From Akebia trifoliata (lineage: Eukaryota; Streptophyta; Magnoliopsida; Ranunculales; Lardizabalaceae), in assembly GCA_017979445.1 (NCBI GenBank), contig CM030717.1, positions 26,911,132 to 26,975,131 on the forward strand: DNA of 64,000 nucleotides, given 5' to 3'. The first letter of the stretch is position 1. The number at the start of each line of letters is the position of its first letter. This document shows, one piece after another, positions 1 to 10,090 of the stretch. Position numbers and translations under genes: made by a program. The notes below the pieces were generated by a model, which saw only the letters and a program-made list of their open reading frames with translations, searched no databases and was not told where the DNA came from.

Positions 1-1854
1 CCAACTCCCATGGTTTCAGAACTTGGCTAGCGTCTTGTCTCGACCATGGACGAGATCGAGTTGTCTCAGACTATTCAACTCGTTTCCCATGAGAGAAACC
101 TTTTAACTCGGTTAATAATGATTGAAGAAAGAAGTGTTGGATCAGGATTCTTCATGTATGTAAGAAAGTTGGAACTTTAAATCAATATATGATGTTGGGA
201 CTGTAATTAATAAGCCTCTTTTGGACAAAGACAATGTGTTTTGGTCACCTCCATTAGTATCTATGGTTTCATGGATACTAAGTGGTACCTTTCTAACTCT
301 TAAACCATGTGAAGACTTATAGATGGTTATTGATAGGAATTGTTCTTTAACCATTTCTCATATTAGAACTGTACTTATGTATACTTTTCTGGTGAACTAT
401 ATTTTCACTTTTTTTTTTTGTTAGTTCCTTAAATATAGAAGAAAAAAAATCTTCTGTTTTGTTAGACAATCACTTCATTTTTAAGGGAAACTGTAGTTGT
501 GTGTGATGTATATTAGCCATATCTCTACATAATCTAGGTGGCATAGTTTCTGAAGAACAATGACTTCAATGTTTGGGTCATGTGTCACTTTGGGTCATTT
601 GGCTTCTAATTAACAGGGGAGTGATTTGTGCGGTAGGTTAGTTTAATAAAGGGTGTTATTTTGTGTGTCCGTTGTCAGTTGGGCAAGAGTAATAAATTAT
701 CTTTTCTTCTGAATGAAAATAGACGGATTGGAATACTTTGGGAGGTTCATAGTGATATTTGGTTTCTGTTTACTTCTTTTTTCTTTTGTTGTTTTCAATA
801 ATCTTGGTTTTATCCAATGAAAAATAAGTCTTGACCTTTACCGATTTTTCTTTCTTTCCAAAGATGGTGGAAAGTGAATTTCATAGCAAGATTAAAATTT
901 TCTTATTTGATGATGGTTTGAAATTCTCTAAGAAGGATTTATTTGGAGCATTTAAAAAATAGTGGAATTATCACATGGTTTTCATTTCACACAGTCCAAA
1001 ATGGAAGATGAAAGAGGAAAGTATAGATATAACACTTAGATAGGTTTACCCTTTCCCTTTACAATCAATCTCCTGGTTATTATGTATTGAATCTTTATCT
1101 ACAAGCATGTAAATTTCCAATTTTCTGGAACTGATATAAATTTACTCGTAAGAGCCATCCTTTTGGTTTTATTGGCTACGTTGTGAATCTCAAGGGTTGT
1201 CATGTCATTGACTTCTATCATTTACTGAGCATGTGTACATCATTCCTCATCTCATATTTGGTGAAGAAGTTTTCCCCTATTTTGTGGAATTGTCTACCTT
1301 GATATCTTTGGATGATTTGGTTTCATAATCTAGATTTTTCCGAATAGCTCTCGTTTTTAGCACCTTCTACTGAAGTGGCATTACCATTTGATTTTCTGAT
1401 ATGGGCGTTGATGTGTTCTTTTAATGTATGTTTTGACTTTTTTACATTTCCAAATGATGAAGAGAAAGGAAGGGAGATTATCATTTGAGGAAGAAAAGAG
1501 AGAAGTAAAGAGAGGGAGGACATCTAGAATAGAGATTGTGCTATTAAATATCTCCTTTCTCTGTCAAAACACCGTTTATATGTTATAAAATAGAATAGGA
1601 GGATGAGAAGACACACATGGCTATTGGCATGCATGGCTTGGACATGTTTCATGGCATGGATGTGCATGGCAATTTGGACTTGCATAATGCTGTGAATCGT
1701 GGTGCAAGGTCTTACTGTATGTTTGATAGAGCCATGTCTTAAGTCCTTTTTGCAATTAGTACTGGATTAATGCTTTTATTTTTCCTATCCAAAAAATAAC
1801 TTAAATTAAGCACGTCTAGTAGATTTATAGTAACCACAATAGGGAATAAAACAT
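1..1854. other. No gene recognised (AT-rich intergenic or intronic)
   Basis: Both strands show only short, compositionally biased open frames. No splice-bounded exon, RNA gene or known domain was recognised. The stretch could be intron of the gene whose last exon appears at 3412, but no upstream exon could be identified. Confidence 0.5.
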
Positions 1855-2649
1855 GGGCCGATTAGTTGCACACCATTTATTGTTTGTTGCACACCATTTA
1901 TTGTTGGTTGCACACCAAATTTAAAAAAAAAAAAAAAAATCCTTTTTTTGATTTTGACTTTTTATTTTTATAATCTTTGTTATAACCTATAGGTTGCAGT
2001 TCAATACGTAATCTTCTAGGGTTTAAAATTTATTCATCTTCACAGTTTTGTATTTTTATAATCTTTGTTATAACCTATAGGTTGCAGTTCAATACGTAAT
2101 CTTCTAGGGTTTAAAATTTATTCATCTTCGCAGTTTTGTATTCTTTGCTCTTGTTGTACTTTGCTTGTAATCTATTTTACTCATGATTGATTTTGCATGT
2201 GTTCTCTTCGGGTCCAATCTAAGGTTTTTTTTCCAATCTCTCTTTAGATTTTGTTTAGAAATTAATATGAATCTATGTTTGAATCTCATCTCTTGGATTT
2301 CCATGATTTGTTATCCAATCGAAGTGTCGATAAATATATGTTTACATTTGCTTCTGTATTTTAGAATGATTGTGTTTATGTATACTCTTTTACAATTGTT
2401 CTTCTTTTAAATAGAACGAATCATAGACACTGATTTTTAAATATACAACAAATAAAAAGAAGCACGGTCATTTTTGCTGTATTGCTGATTTTCTTTAGTT
2501 GAATCTTTCTGAAGAAAAAAAATTATAAAAAAAGGAGTTACAACGTCTTTTTAGTTATTTTTGGAGTAGTCATCCAAATGGAGTGCAGAGGAGAATTTTT
2601 AAGTGATGGAGTGCAATTGGTAATGGGTGGTGTGCAACTAGTCGATCCC
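1855..2649. mobile_element. MITE-like element with imperfect terminal inverted repeats
   Basis: The left end reads GGGCCGATTAGTTGCACACCA. The right end, read on the minus strand, gives GGGATCGACTAGTTGCACACC, so about 20 bp of terminal inverted repeat (TIR) is shared. The phrase TTGCACACCATTTATTG repeats just inside the left end (1867-1915), and GTGCAA-type words recur at the right end. ATAAAA occurs at both flanks and may be the target duplication, but the boundary is uncertain by one or two bases. No transposase frame lies inside. The superfamily is not assigned. Confidence 0.45.
1963..2138. repeat. 88-bp tandem duplication
   Basis: Two nearly identical copies with period 88, for example TAATCTTTGTTATAACCTAT at 1971 and 2059. 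The copies differ visibly by one base (cttcAcag against cttcGcag). It lies inside the MITE-like element. Confidence 0.85.
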
Positions 2650-2724
2650 ATAAAATAAAGCCGTTGAAATGGTTTGGGAATGTACAATGAAGACCAATAA
2701 TAGCTCCAATTAGAAGCAAAGTGC

Positions 2725-3046
2725 AAGTTGAACATTCTAGAAAAAGACTCCTTTGGGCTATTCTTCCCTCGGCTATTGCTTGGGGGGTGTGGAATGAGAG
2801 AAATAACAGGGTATTTAATAATAAGTCAAGAAGTCCTCACGGCAGTTTCTTGGAGATCTTGGCTTATTGTATCTTTGGTCAAATCAGAACATAGACTTTG
2901 CGGGGGTTACTTTTGATGATTTTCTTTTTAGATGGAAGTCTTTATTTAATCATTGACGTCTTTTCTTTATTTTTTGTAACTCTTCGAGAGGCCTCTTTGT
3001 ACTTTCTTCTCCCTTTTTCAATATATTATACTTATCAAAAAAGAAA
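2725..3046 (+). mobile_element. LINE (L1-type) 3' end remnant
   Basis: The plus frame from about 2725 reads a tryptophan-rich peptide (RLLWAILPSAIAWGVWNER, then NNRVFNNK) typical of the C-terminal zf-RVT region of plant L1-like LINE ORF2. A stop, a T-rich 3' tail and the sequence TATACTTATCAAAAAAG follow, a common plant LINE terminus with a short A-rich end. Only about 60 residues of coding sequence remain. The 5' part, reverse transcriptase and endonuclease are absent, as expected for a 5'-truncated insertion. Family identity rests on motif recognition. Confidence 0.6.
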
Positions 3047-3411
3047 TGTATGAAGAAGTTAAAAAGGACATGAATTGAGGTAGTGAGAGCAGATTTGGAC
3101 ACATTTAAATAACAAAAGATGTGGCTTTAAATTTGATTGAATGGAGGAACATGATTTGTTCAGTCGGCCCCAAGTGAAATTGGTGGTGGCATTCACAAAT
3201 AAGTCTAATAATATCATCATTGAGGAGTGCGAGTTAAAAATCTAATAGATATGAACATGCATGCTTTGCGGACTCCAATATTTGGGATAAGTCATAGATG
3301 ATGATGATGATTCATAAATAAAAATGCTGACATCAAATCCCCTTATTGCACATTGGAATTTTGTTTATTTGGTGTAGTGATAACTTATCATTTTCTCTGC
3401 AATGAATTCAG

Positions 3412-3534
3412 GAATTGAGCAAGTTCATTAACCATTGCAATGAAGTGAAAGCCGCTACTGTTGCTAACAAGGATGGTGGCCAGCTAAGTATTGTAAAACC
3501 ACAAACGGAGTCGACAAGTGGCTCAAAGAAATAG
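3412..3534 (+). CDS. Probable terminal exon of an unrecognised host gene
   Basis: A good acceptor (pyrimidine-rich tract ending ATTCAG) precedes an open frame of 40 codons plus TAG. It begins ELSKFINHCNEVKAATV and ends STSGSKK. The peptide is hydrophilic, lysine-rich at its end, and free of low-complexity AT bias, unlike its surroundings. No upstream exon was identified and no family was recognised, so no function is proposed. The segmental duplication begins just downstream (about 3586), and this exon has no counterpart in copy 2. It could instead be a chance frame after a cryptic acceptor. Confidence 0.35.
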   Translation, partial: ELSKFINHCNEVKAATVANKDGGQLSIVKPQTESTSGSKK

Positions 3535-3589
3535 AATCTACTGTTCAACAATGGCTGATGTAAATTACTCTCTAGGTGAGTCATCTGTG

Positions 3590-5040
3590 AAGGTAGAAAT
3601 GAGTTTCTCTTTGCCTTTAATTTCCAAGTACACTTCTCTTTTGATATCTATGTTATTTCTGCCAGTTGAAGAAATGCCAATGTTTCTGACATTTTAGAAT
3701 TTGAATTGAAGTGCGATAGTTGTTCGTGAAATTTGATTATTTTATCTGTTGCTCAATTATCTTGTTTTTGGTAACAACAAAGAAATTTACAATTAAAAAC
3801 AATGTTAAAATGGAAGTTCATCCTGGTTCCTGACTTACCTAATTTGTTTTAAGTGTCTCTTTAAGGCTTTGTTTGAATGCAGAAATAACTTTCAAGTCTA
3901 GTAGAATTATTCATCTCTAATTGGGATGTCTTTTTCAAAGTTGATGTACTTATTCCTTGAACACTTATGTCGGAACAAAATGTGTGCAAATGCCATAATT
4001 TCCTCAAAGTTAAACTATCTGTTCGATTCAGTAGTCGATACTCTAATGATTCATAATATTTTGATTGTTGGAGCCTTTTGACATCTGGTTGATGGTGAAT
4101 CCCAAAAGTTTTTGTTTCAGAGAAATAGATCTATATGCCCCTTAAGTTCAAAACCTTTTGAACCTGAAGACATCTCTTGTAAAAAGTTAGGTCCTTTTTT
4201 ACAATTCCATCCAAATTCTTTACTCTATAAAATTGCAGAAATTAAAGTTATCGGAGGAAAATATTTTCTAATATGTTGTATGTGTGTGTGTGTGAATAAT
4301 TAGTATTTTTATGCTTTAATCATACCTTTTATTGGATCTGCGCAATGAAAATCGGCTTGATTTGTGATTTTTATATTTTGCATTCAAGAACAAGAAGCAA
4401 AAGGAATCATTACATAGATGAAATGTGATAAACGCAATTTTTGAAAAGTTTAGAACCAAAAGAAAATGTTGGGCTTGTAACCCCATCCATGGGTATGTTC
4501 ATTAAATTGAGGTTGAAAAATGCTCTAATCTAATGTCTCATCAAACAAAATTTTCTATGTTGGTAACACAAAAAGATGGTCTAGGTTTTTTATTAAAAGG
4601 AGAATCTTTAATTTGTAACCATATTTTTGGGGTTTTACCCTAAAAGATTATTTAATTTATTCATATTTTGGAATCTAATTTACAGATGCTTTGTTACATT
4701 CTGAAATTGTTTTGCATTGCAAATTATTTGCATGAACCTCTTAAACCCTTTACAAATTTCATTAAATAGTTTGCAGTCAAAAAAGTGCTGCAAATAATTT
4801 GCATGGTATCAAGCAGGGCCTTCATTCCAAAACATTTGCAATGCAGTCATCTGTTTGTAATGTACCAAGCTTGGCCTAAAGGAAAGAGTAGTGCTGGAGT
4901 GACTCAAGCAGGGCCTTCATTGCATTGAATACTCATGAACTTTCTCAAAAGCTTGGCTAATGAGTTTGAGCGTTGAGTGTTTTCACAATTTGGACATCGC
5001 AACAAGAAAGATTGAATGATGTCAATGATAATCTGATGCT
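3590..5040. other. Non-coding part of duplication copy 1
   Basis: No gene was seen. The frame at 4112-4303 has a comparably open counterpart in copy 2 at 48738-48956, but the two peptides diverge by frameshift and look like translated non-coding DNA. 4675-4874 matches the Tourist-like MITE of copy 2 (50349-50654) but is internally deleted here. A (GT)n run lies at 4279-4294. Confidence 0.6.
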
Positions 5041-5048
5041 CTTTGTAC

Positions 5049-5134
5049 GCTCCTTGATATGTCAGTGCATAGAATTATAGAACTTATTCCTTGAGAATCT
5101 CGAAGAAAAGATCTATGGTGCTATGTCAAGGAGC
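5049..5134. repeat. Hairpin element H1, copy 1
   Basis: The arms GCTCCTTGATATG and CTATGTCAAGGAGC are inverted. The interior carries the family core (CATAGAAT and ATCTATGG). The copy 2 counterpart at 50909-51047 has longer arms and a duplicated right arm. Confidence 0.6.
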
Positions 5135-5214
5135 TACGTTTTAGGGCTTCTTATTATCACGACTCAGTAAGAAATCGGATCAAGAATAACACCGAATTAG
5201 TTGATCAAAGAACA

Positions 5215-5490
5215 CAAAATCCTATACACAATCAAGTGGATAATGTTTAGTGGAGAATGACACATCCTTAAATACCAAAAATTAAACCAATTAGATGATC
5301 TAAAGAAAATGACTAGCCTCACCTTCAAACAAACTGTTGAGATGCTATAGAAATGCAAAATCCTATACACAATCAAGTGGATAATGTTTAGTAGAGAATG
5401 GCACATCCTTAATGCCAAAAATCAAACCAATTAGATGATCCAAAGAAAATGACTAGCCTCACCTTCAAGCAAACTGTTGAGATGCTATAG
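5215..5490. repeat. 141-bp tandem duplication private to copy 1
   Basis: CAAAATCCTATACACAATCA occurs at 5215 and 5356. The whole 141-bp unit is present twice with a few substitutions. Copy 2 (about 51145-51260) has a single unit, so the duplication arose after the segmental duplication or was lost in copy 2. Confidence 0.85.
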
Positions 5491-5689
5491 ATTTCTAAGA
5501 ACAATATATCGTTAGAAAAATTAATAATCTCTAGGAAACATGCTTTTTTCCTCTTTTCTCAACCATATGTTTGATGGACAGTCTCTATGGTTGAGGTTCG
5601 AAAAGTTATTTTCCCTTATGATCAATAAGTTGCAGAGATGGTGATGAGTTAAAAAGCAAGTGGCTAACATTTAAGAGTTGTGCTGGGTG

Positions 5690-5760
5690 CTGGGGTGACA
5701 TGACGGGGCACGAAAAAGCATCTATGGTTAAATGCTGGCCATCACATCATTTGTGTCACC
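5690..5760. repeat. Hairpin element H2, copy 1, left arm deleted
   Basis: Only the right half remains (AAAAAGCATCTATGG, then CATCACATCATTTGTG). The complete form is at 51457-51552 in copy 2, which still has both arms. Confidence 0.55.
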
Positions 5761-5817
5761 TCTGTGTCCCCATTTGTGTCACTCTAGCATTAGTGAACAT
5801 TTAATTCAACACTAATA

Positions 5818-5980
5818 CTGGGGTGACACAATTTACTGTAATTCTCACAATTGTGACGTGGAGTTGTGCACATAACTATATATGTGTTTCCTCACAATAC
5901 GAGTAAAAACCAATCTATGGTTATGTGCGTACCACCACGTCAGAATTGTGAGAATCACAATAAATCCTGTGTCACCTCAG
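5818..5980. mobile_element. Hairpin MITE H3, copy 1 (163 bp)
   Basis: The left arm starts CTGGGGTGACACA and runs through TTCTCACAATTGTGACGTGG. The right arm is its reverse complement, ending TGTGTCACCTCAG. The arms are about 45 bp each around a spacer of about 70 bp. The CTGGGGTGACAC end is shared with the MULE-like element in copy 2, so the superfamily may be MULE, but no 9-bp target duplication is visible. Confidence 0.65.
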
Positions 5981-6057
5981 ATGACCCTTAATTCCCCCAC
6001 CTCATGTAAACATGAATAATTAATGGAAAATGTTGAAGTAACATTGAAACTGACGTG

Positions 6058-6159
6058 GTTTCACACATTGCTGATGTGGATGAGTATAGAATCATAAATG
6101 CTTTTCATCAAGATACAAGTGAGAAATGTCTATGATTCTCGGCACACCAATGTGTGAAA
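6058..6159. mobile_element. Hairpin element H4, copy 1
   Basis: The outer arms GTTTCACACATTG and CAATGTGTGAAAC are exact inverse copies. The inner core ATCATAAATGCTTTTC faces AAATGTCTATGATTC. The copy 2 counterpart is at 51861-51948, where the right outer arm is lost. Confidence 0.65.
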
Positions 6160-6208
6160 CAATGTCACTGCAGCAGGGCACGTAGTTAAATTAAAAAAAA
6201 AATCGAAG

Positions 6209-6623
6209 AAAGAGTCATGATAATCTATCTGATTACACCAAGTGACACACTCAGTGGGTAGTCAGATTATCACTATTCTATCTTAAAAACTAAAGCAATA
6301 ATTGAATATTATTTTAAATGAACGACAAATCTTCACATCATCATGTGACAAATCTAACTACACCATGTGACACGGTCGACGTGGGTAGTCAGATCATCAC
6401 TATTCTTTCTTAAAAAACTGGAGCAACAATTGAACAATATCACCACATGAAAAATGAAGAGAGTATTGAACCTTATTTTAAAGAGTCATGATAATCTGGC
6501 TACACCATGTGACACACAGTCGACGTGGGTAGTCTGATTATCACAATTTTTTTTCTTAAAAACTGGAGCAACAATTGAACAATATCACCATGTGAAAAAT
6601 GAAGAGAGTATTGAACCTTATCC
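6209..6623 (+). promoter_or_regulatory. Triplicated upstream block of the BBI gene
   Basis: Three imperfect direct repeats of about 127-144 bp end next to the TATA box. The marker GGGTAGTC falls at 6256, 6383 and 6527. Each unit carries a GTGACAC word, an inverted GTCAGATTATC-type word and the tail ATTGAACAAT. Units 2 and 3 contain GTCGACGTGGGTAG, an ACGT core resembling a G-box/ABRE; unit 1 has lost it. The BBI pseudogene at 61.5 kb has only one unit, so the expansion is specific to copy 1. Regulatory function is inferred from position and the ACGT core. Confidence 0.6.
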
Positions 6624-6639
6624 TCTTTGGATGCGGGTC

Positions 6640-6646
6640 TATAAAA
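6640..6646 (+). promoter_or_regulatory. TATA box of the BBI gene
   Basis: TATAAAA lies 62 bp upstream of the start codon within CTATAAAATGCC. The same context is kept upstream of the pseudogene copy (61689-61695). The purine-rich GAGAAAGAGAGAG leader between TATA and ATG fits a short plant 5' UTR. Confidence 0.7.
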
Positions 6647-6701
6647 TGCCATCGAAACTGTAATCAGCTTGTGTGCTTGAGAGAAAGAGAGAGAGAGATA
6701 G

Positions 6702-7173
6702 ATGGAGATGAAGGCATCGTTTGTAATATTGGTGTTGGTTGCGATGATGATGGCTGGTGTCGGTACTACTGTGGAGGCTAGGCTTAACCTTTTGCCATTT
6801 TTTGACTCCATCATGACCACTGAAACGTCTAATGATGGTATATTGTTGTTAAGTACTTAATATTATGTCTTATAGTTCTCTTAATTAATTTGCAAAGCAA
6901 ACCTAATTAATATATGTTTGTTCATCTCTGTGTACACGCGTTGTGGGCATATATGCAGTTTGGGGGTCTTCGGAACCATCACCATGCTGTGACTCCTGCG
7001 GATGTTCAGAAACTTTCCCTCCTCACTGCGTGTGTTTAGACATTACTACATCGTGTCATTCAACCTGCAAATCATGTGCGTGCACCAAATCCATCCCACC
7101 TCAGTGTCATTGCAACGATTACCATGACTTTTGTTTTAATAAATGCAGCAACAAGGCTCAACCTGAAGCCTAA
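6702..7173 (+). CDS. Bowman-Birk type serine protease inhibitor, two exons
   Basis: Exon 1 is 6702-6837 and exon 2 is 6959-7173. The intron (6838-6958) has GTATAT and ATGCAG ends in phase 1. The spliced product is 116 residues, usual for a BBI precursor. It begins MEMKASFVILVLVAMMMAG, a clear secretory signal peptide, followed by a short pro-region. The mature part has 14 cysteines in the dicot double-headed pattern. The first reactive loop is CSETFPPHC, which puts Glu at P1 and Thr at P1'. The second is CTKSIPPQC with P1 Lys, a normal trypsin site. BBIs are secreted or vacuolar inhibitors of trypsin/chymotrypsin-like enzymes, used in seeds and in wound defence. A polyadenylation-like AATAAA is at 7241. 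The P1 Glu is odd; the rest looks intact. The start is the first ATG after the TATA box and gives the signal peptide. Confidence 0.88.
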
Positions 7174-7259
7174 TTAAGAGGGGCTGCCTCATGCAACTGT
7201 TTGATGATGCAATCATCGTTGCTTTCTGTTGTTGTTTGGAAATAAATCTGTAGGTATAG

Positions 7260-7290
<31 letters not shown>

Positions 7291-7560
7291 ATAATAGATA
7301 TATATATATGTATGCACTGCAGACTTTAATTTCTACTAGGAAGAATAAGTAGTGTTTGATGTAATGTTTATATATATATAGATATATATATATATATATA
7401 ATATATATATAGATAATATATATGTATGCACTGCAGACTTTAATTTCTACTAGGAAGAATAAGTAGTGTTTGATGTAATGTTAATCATCGTTGCTTTGCT
7501 TCTGTTGTTTGAAAATAAACTGATGTAGGTATGTATGTACTGCAGCAGACTCGTGATAAA
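7174..7560 (+). repeat. BBI 3' UTR with AT microsatellites and 114-bp tandem duplication
   Basis: Two (TA)n-rich tracts, at about 7255-7310 and 7365-7424, are each followed by TATGCACTGCAGACTTTAAT. The marker occurs at 7311 and 7425, so the period is 114. The pseudogene copy has one unit and no AT expansion. ATCATCGTTGCTT words recur. Confidence 0.8.
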
Positions 7561-7588
7561 GAGTAGCTAGGGATCCAGTCAGATGTCC

Positions 7589-7680
7589 CACTATGTGAAA
7601 AAAGGGTTATATTTGACTGTCTAAATCCATCAAATTTTACAAAATTTGAGTTGACGGCTTGCAGCTGTCAAATTAAAAGT
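7589..7680. mobile_element. CACTA-type transposon end (left)
   Basis: It begins CACTATGTGAAAA, which is repeated inverted at 23848-23860. Subterminal words such as TGACTG, GTCAAATT and CATCAAATTTT recur, as in CACTA ends. The 3-bp flanks (TCC here, AAA at the other end) do not match, so the two ends may not belong to one insertion. No transposase gene is visible between them. Confidence 0.5.
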
Positions 7681-7963
7681 TAAATCACTGCTGAAAACTG
7701 ACATAAATTCACCAAAATACAACTGCTCTACACAGTCCAATTAGATTTCACCTGGGAAAAAATAAAAATAAATTAAAACTGTTATTTGCACCCTAACTTC
7801 TACTTCTTACATCCCCATTTCTTAAATTATTTACCACCCTAATAAAGATTAAAACACACCATCAAACATTGCAAAAGTATGGCTCAAGTTATTTCCTCAA
7901 ACCTTACAAAGCATTATAACACATTCAAACTACTTCAAACAGTTGTCTACAACTAAGATTAGA

Positions 7964-8063
7964 NNNNNNNNNNNNNNNNNNNNNNNNNNNNNNNNNNNNN
8001 NNNNNNNNNNNNNNNNNNNNNNNNNNNNNNNNNNNNNNNNNNNNNNNNNNNNNNNNNNNNNNN
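7964..8063. other. Assembly gap of 100 N
   Basis: Exactly 100 N, a conventional placeholder of unknown true size. Distances across it should not be trusted. Confidence 0.95.
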
Positions 8064-8705
8064 GAACTAATTTTTTTTCTTTTTTAGGGAGTCCTACTCT
8101 ACTTGCCCATGGTGAAAGAGTAATGAACTAATTTTTTTGGGAATAAATGGGGGATTTACACCGCATTTGATTTTTTTTTAAATGAATTTTAAGAAGGTCC
8201 GCTAAACATTTTAACTCTCTTTGAATCTTAGGAGTTTTGAAAATTACTATCAAGAGGATAACCTTTAATTCAAAGTTAACCTTATCCTTTGGGGTTGGAA
8301 TTGACCAGGTTTCAGAACCAAAATGTCCCTAGTTTGACAGGGAACATTGCACTGGGGGTAATTGAACATAATTTGAAAACAAATGCCCCTAGTGTAAGGG
8401 GGGAAACTGTACTCTTTAAAAAAAAGATATGCCCTTGTTATGAAAGTTTAAAATCCTTGATTACCGCAAGTGCAATAAAGGTTTAACTTTTAATTTTGAC
8501 TTTTTATATTGAGGATTTTGAGTCAGGCTCAAAGGAATTGGAACAAAATATGTCTTTCTAAAATTCATCATAGAATTTGTTCTTTTTCCCTGTTGGTTCA
8601 CTTAGGGACATGAAAATTTTCAGATCGATCATAGGTGAGATACTTGTATCCATTGAGTCTATATTTGGTTCAAAATGGGTATTAAAACTTGATCATTCGA
8701 AATTC

Positions 8706-8998
8706 TGATGTTTCGTTCGGACTACCTTTTCAGCTTCTCAACTCAACAAATAGTTTCTTTTATTTTTTGATTGCTCTAAGTTTTGCCTAGATTGCCTTTT
8801 CAGATTTTCAATTTAGCGAGCATACTCTAACTTTTGCCTAGATCGTCTTTTTAGATTTTTGATTTAACGAGCTTATAGTTTTTTCTCTTTTCTTTACTTT
8901 GATTATTGTTGAGGTCGTCCTTTCAGATTTTCAACCTTGCGAGCTTACCCTAATTTTTGGCTTAGTTGCCTTTTTGAGTTTTTAACCTAGCAGGCTTC
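8706..8998 (-). repeat. Degenerate about 70-bp repeats in the 3' region of the minus-strand Ogre
   Basis: Four to five diverged units each contain a phrase like GCCTTTTCAGATTTTCAA followed by AGCGAGC or GCGAGCTTA, at roughly 8725, 8795, 8845, 8915 and 8970. They lie 3' of the integrase remnant, where the intact Ogre also has imperfect repeats. Confidence 0.55.
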
Positions 8999-9475
8999 AT
9001 TTTTATTTTTCTTCCATTTTGAACTTCTGGAGTTACTATCTTTCTTAACTTTTTCGCACAGTACTTAGGAGGATTTTTATGGGTAGACTTAGGACTAGGC
9101 ATAAAAAGAAAGGAATTTTGAGGTTGAAAAATCCAAATGCCCCTTGTGTGACATTTTCTCTCTTTTTCTTTGAATTTTCTTCCCAAATATATTTTCTTTG
9201 AATATCTTTTTTTCTTTTGAATTTTTATTTATGTATGGGGAATATATATTTTTTATTTTGATGTGGTCGAGCTTGAAATAACTTCTCAGGTTACCTACGT
9301 ACCATAGATTCTTGGGATAAGACCAAAACGTAGTTCGAATCCTCCCTCCCCTAAGTTAAGTGATCGGGCTGAGAAATAAGAAGGTATAATTTTATTTTAA
9401 AAGGCTGCAAAGGGGTTGAGAAATGATATATTGAACTGGGTAATAGGATAATTGATTCGACCAAAGATGACCTCC

Positions 9476-10090
9476 TTAAATGTAGTACCGTTTGATTTGG
9501 TCAAGATTGGTTGGTTCTGGTAATTCGATTCCATCATGATCTTGAAGTCTGACAGCTTTTCCTGGTAATATTTCTTTGATGATGAACGGACCTCTCCAAT
9601 TTGATTTAAACTTCCCTCTAGGGTCAAAGATAATTACTCGATTCTCTTTGAAATCTGATGATTTTTCAAAGTAGTGTTTCCTTACTAATGGGTGAATCTC
9701 TCCTATGGTCGAAGAGGGGTGTTCAATTTTCTTCGAAGTCTGATGGTTAAATCATTGACTTGTAAGTAGTAAACTTTGATCTTCGTGCGGGTGACTCTTC
9801 TCTGATAAGTTTGCACGTGGTACAAAACTCTAACTTGTTTTTCTTCAATTAAGTTTAGCTCTTCATACCCAATGATGAACCTAATCTGTTTCTAACAATT
9901 GATTTTCCATCAAGACCTTGAGATATGGGACTTCCCTTTCAATTGGTAAGACTATTTCTGTACCGCCATAGTGTGAATAGTAGCTTCTCTAACTAATTGA
10001 TACATTTTCACAATGGTTATTTTGATACTATTATTAGTTGCTTGCTTCAATCGCTCTATTAATCTGGGGACAATAGGGAGATGATGCTAA
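9476..10090 (-). pseudogene. Ogre-type integrase C-terminal remnant
   Basis: The minus strand ends DPRGKFKSNWRGPFIIKEI, then a stretch ending LDQIKRYY, I and stop. This matches the C-terminal chromatin-facing end of gypsy integrase. Farther upstream in shifting frames come pieces equivalent to NLIEEK...YQRRVTR, TEIVLPIEREVP and PQINRAIEASN. The last holds the catalytic Glu that is mutated in the 37 kb copy. Several stops and frameshifts make it non-functional. The fragment corresponds to roughly the last 200 residues of integrase. Confidence 0.75.

Larger units (their letters stand above)
3586..7560. repeat. Segmental duplication, copy 1 (carries the intact BBI gene)
   Basis: From GGTAGAAATGAG onward this stretch aligns in the same orientation with 48262-51990 and 61473-63000. 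Shared landmarks include the block with GAAATGCCAATGTTTCTGAC, the hairpin elements near 5.05, 5.7, 5.8 and 6.06 kb, and the BBI promoter, exons and 3' UTR. Copy 2 is much longer because it contains a MULE-like element, a copia element, a Tourist-like MITE and about 900 bp near 49.5-50.4 kb not present here. Copy 1 has private tandem expansions at 5215, 6209 and 7258. Confidence 0.85.

Noticed and set aside
6943..6958. Start of the BBI protein at an ATG inside the intron (MGIYAV)
   Set aside because: Splicing to the upstream exon gives a signal peptide, correct length and a TATA box; the internal start would lack secretion.
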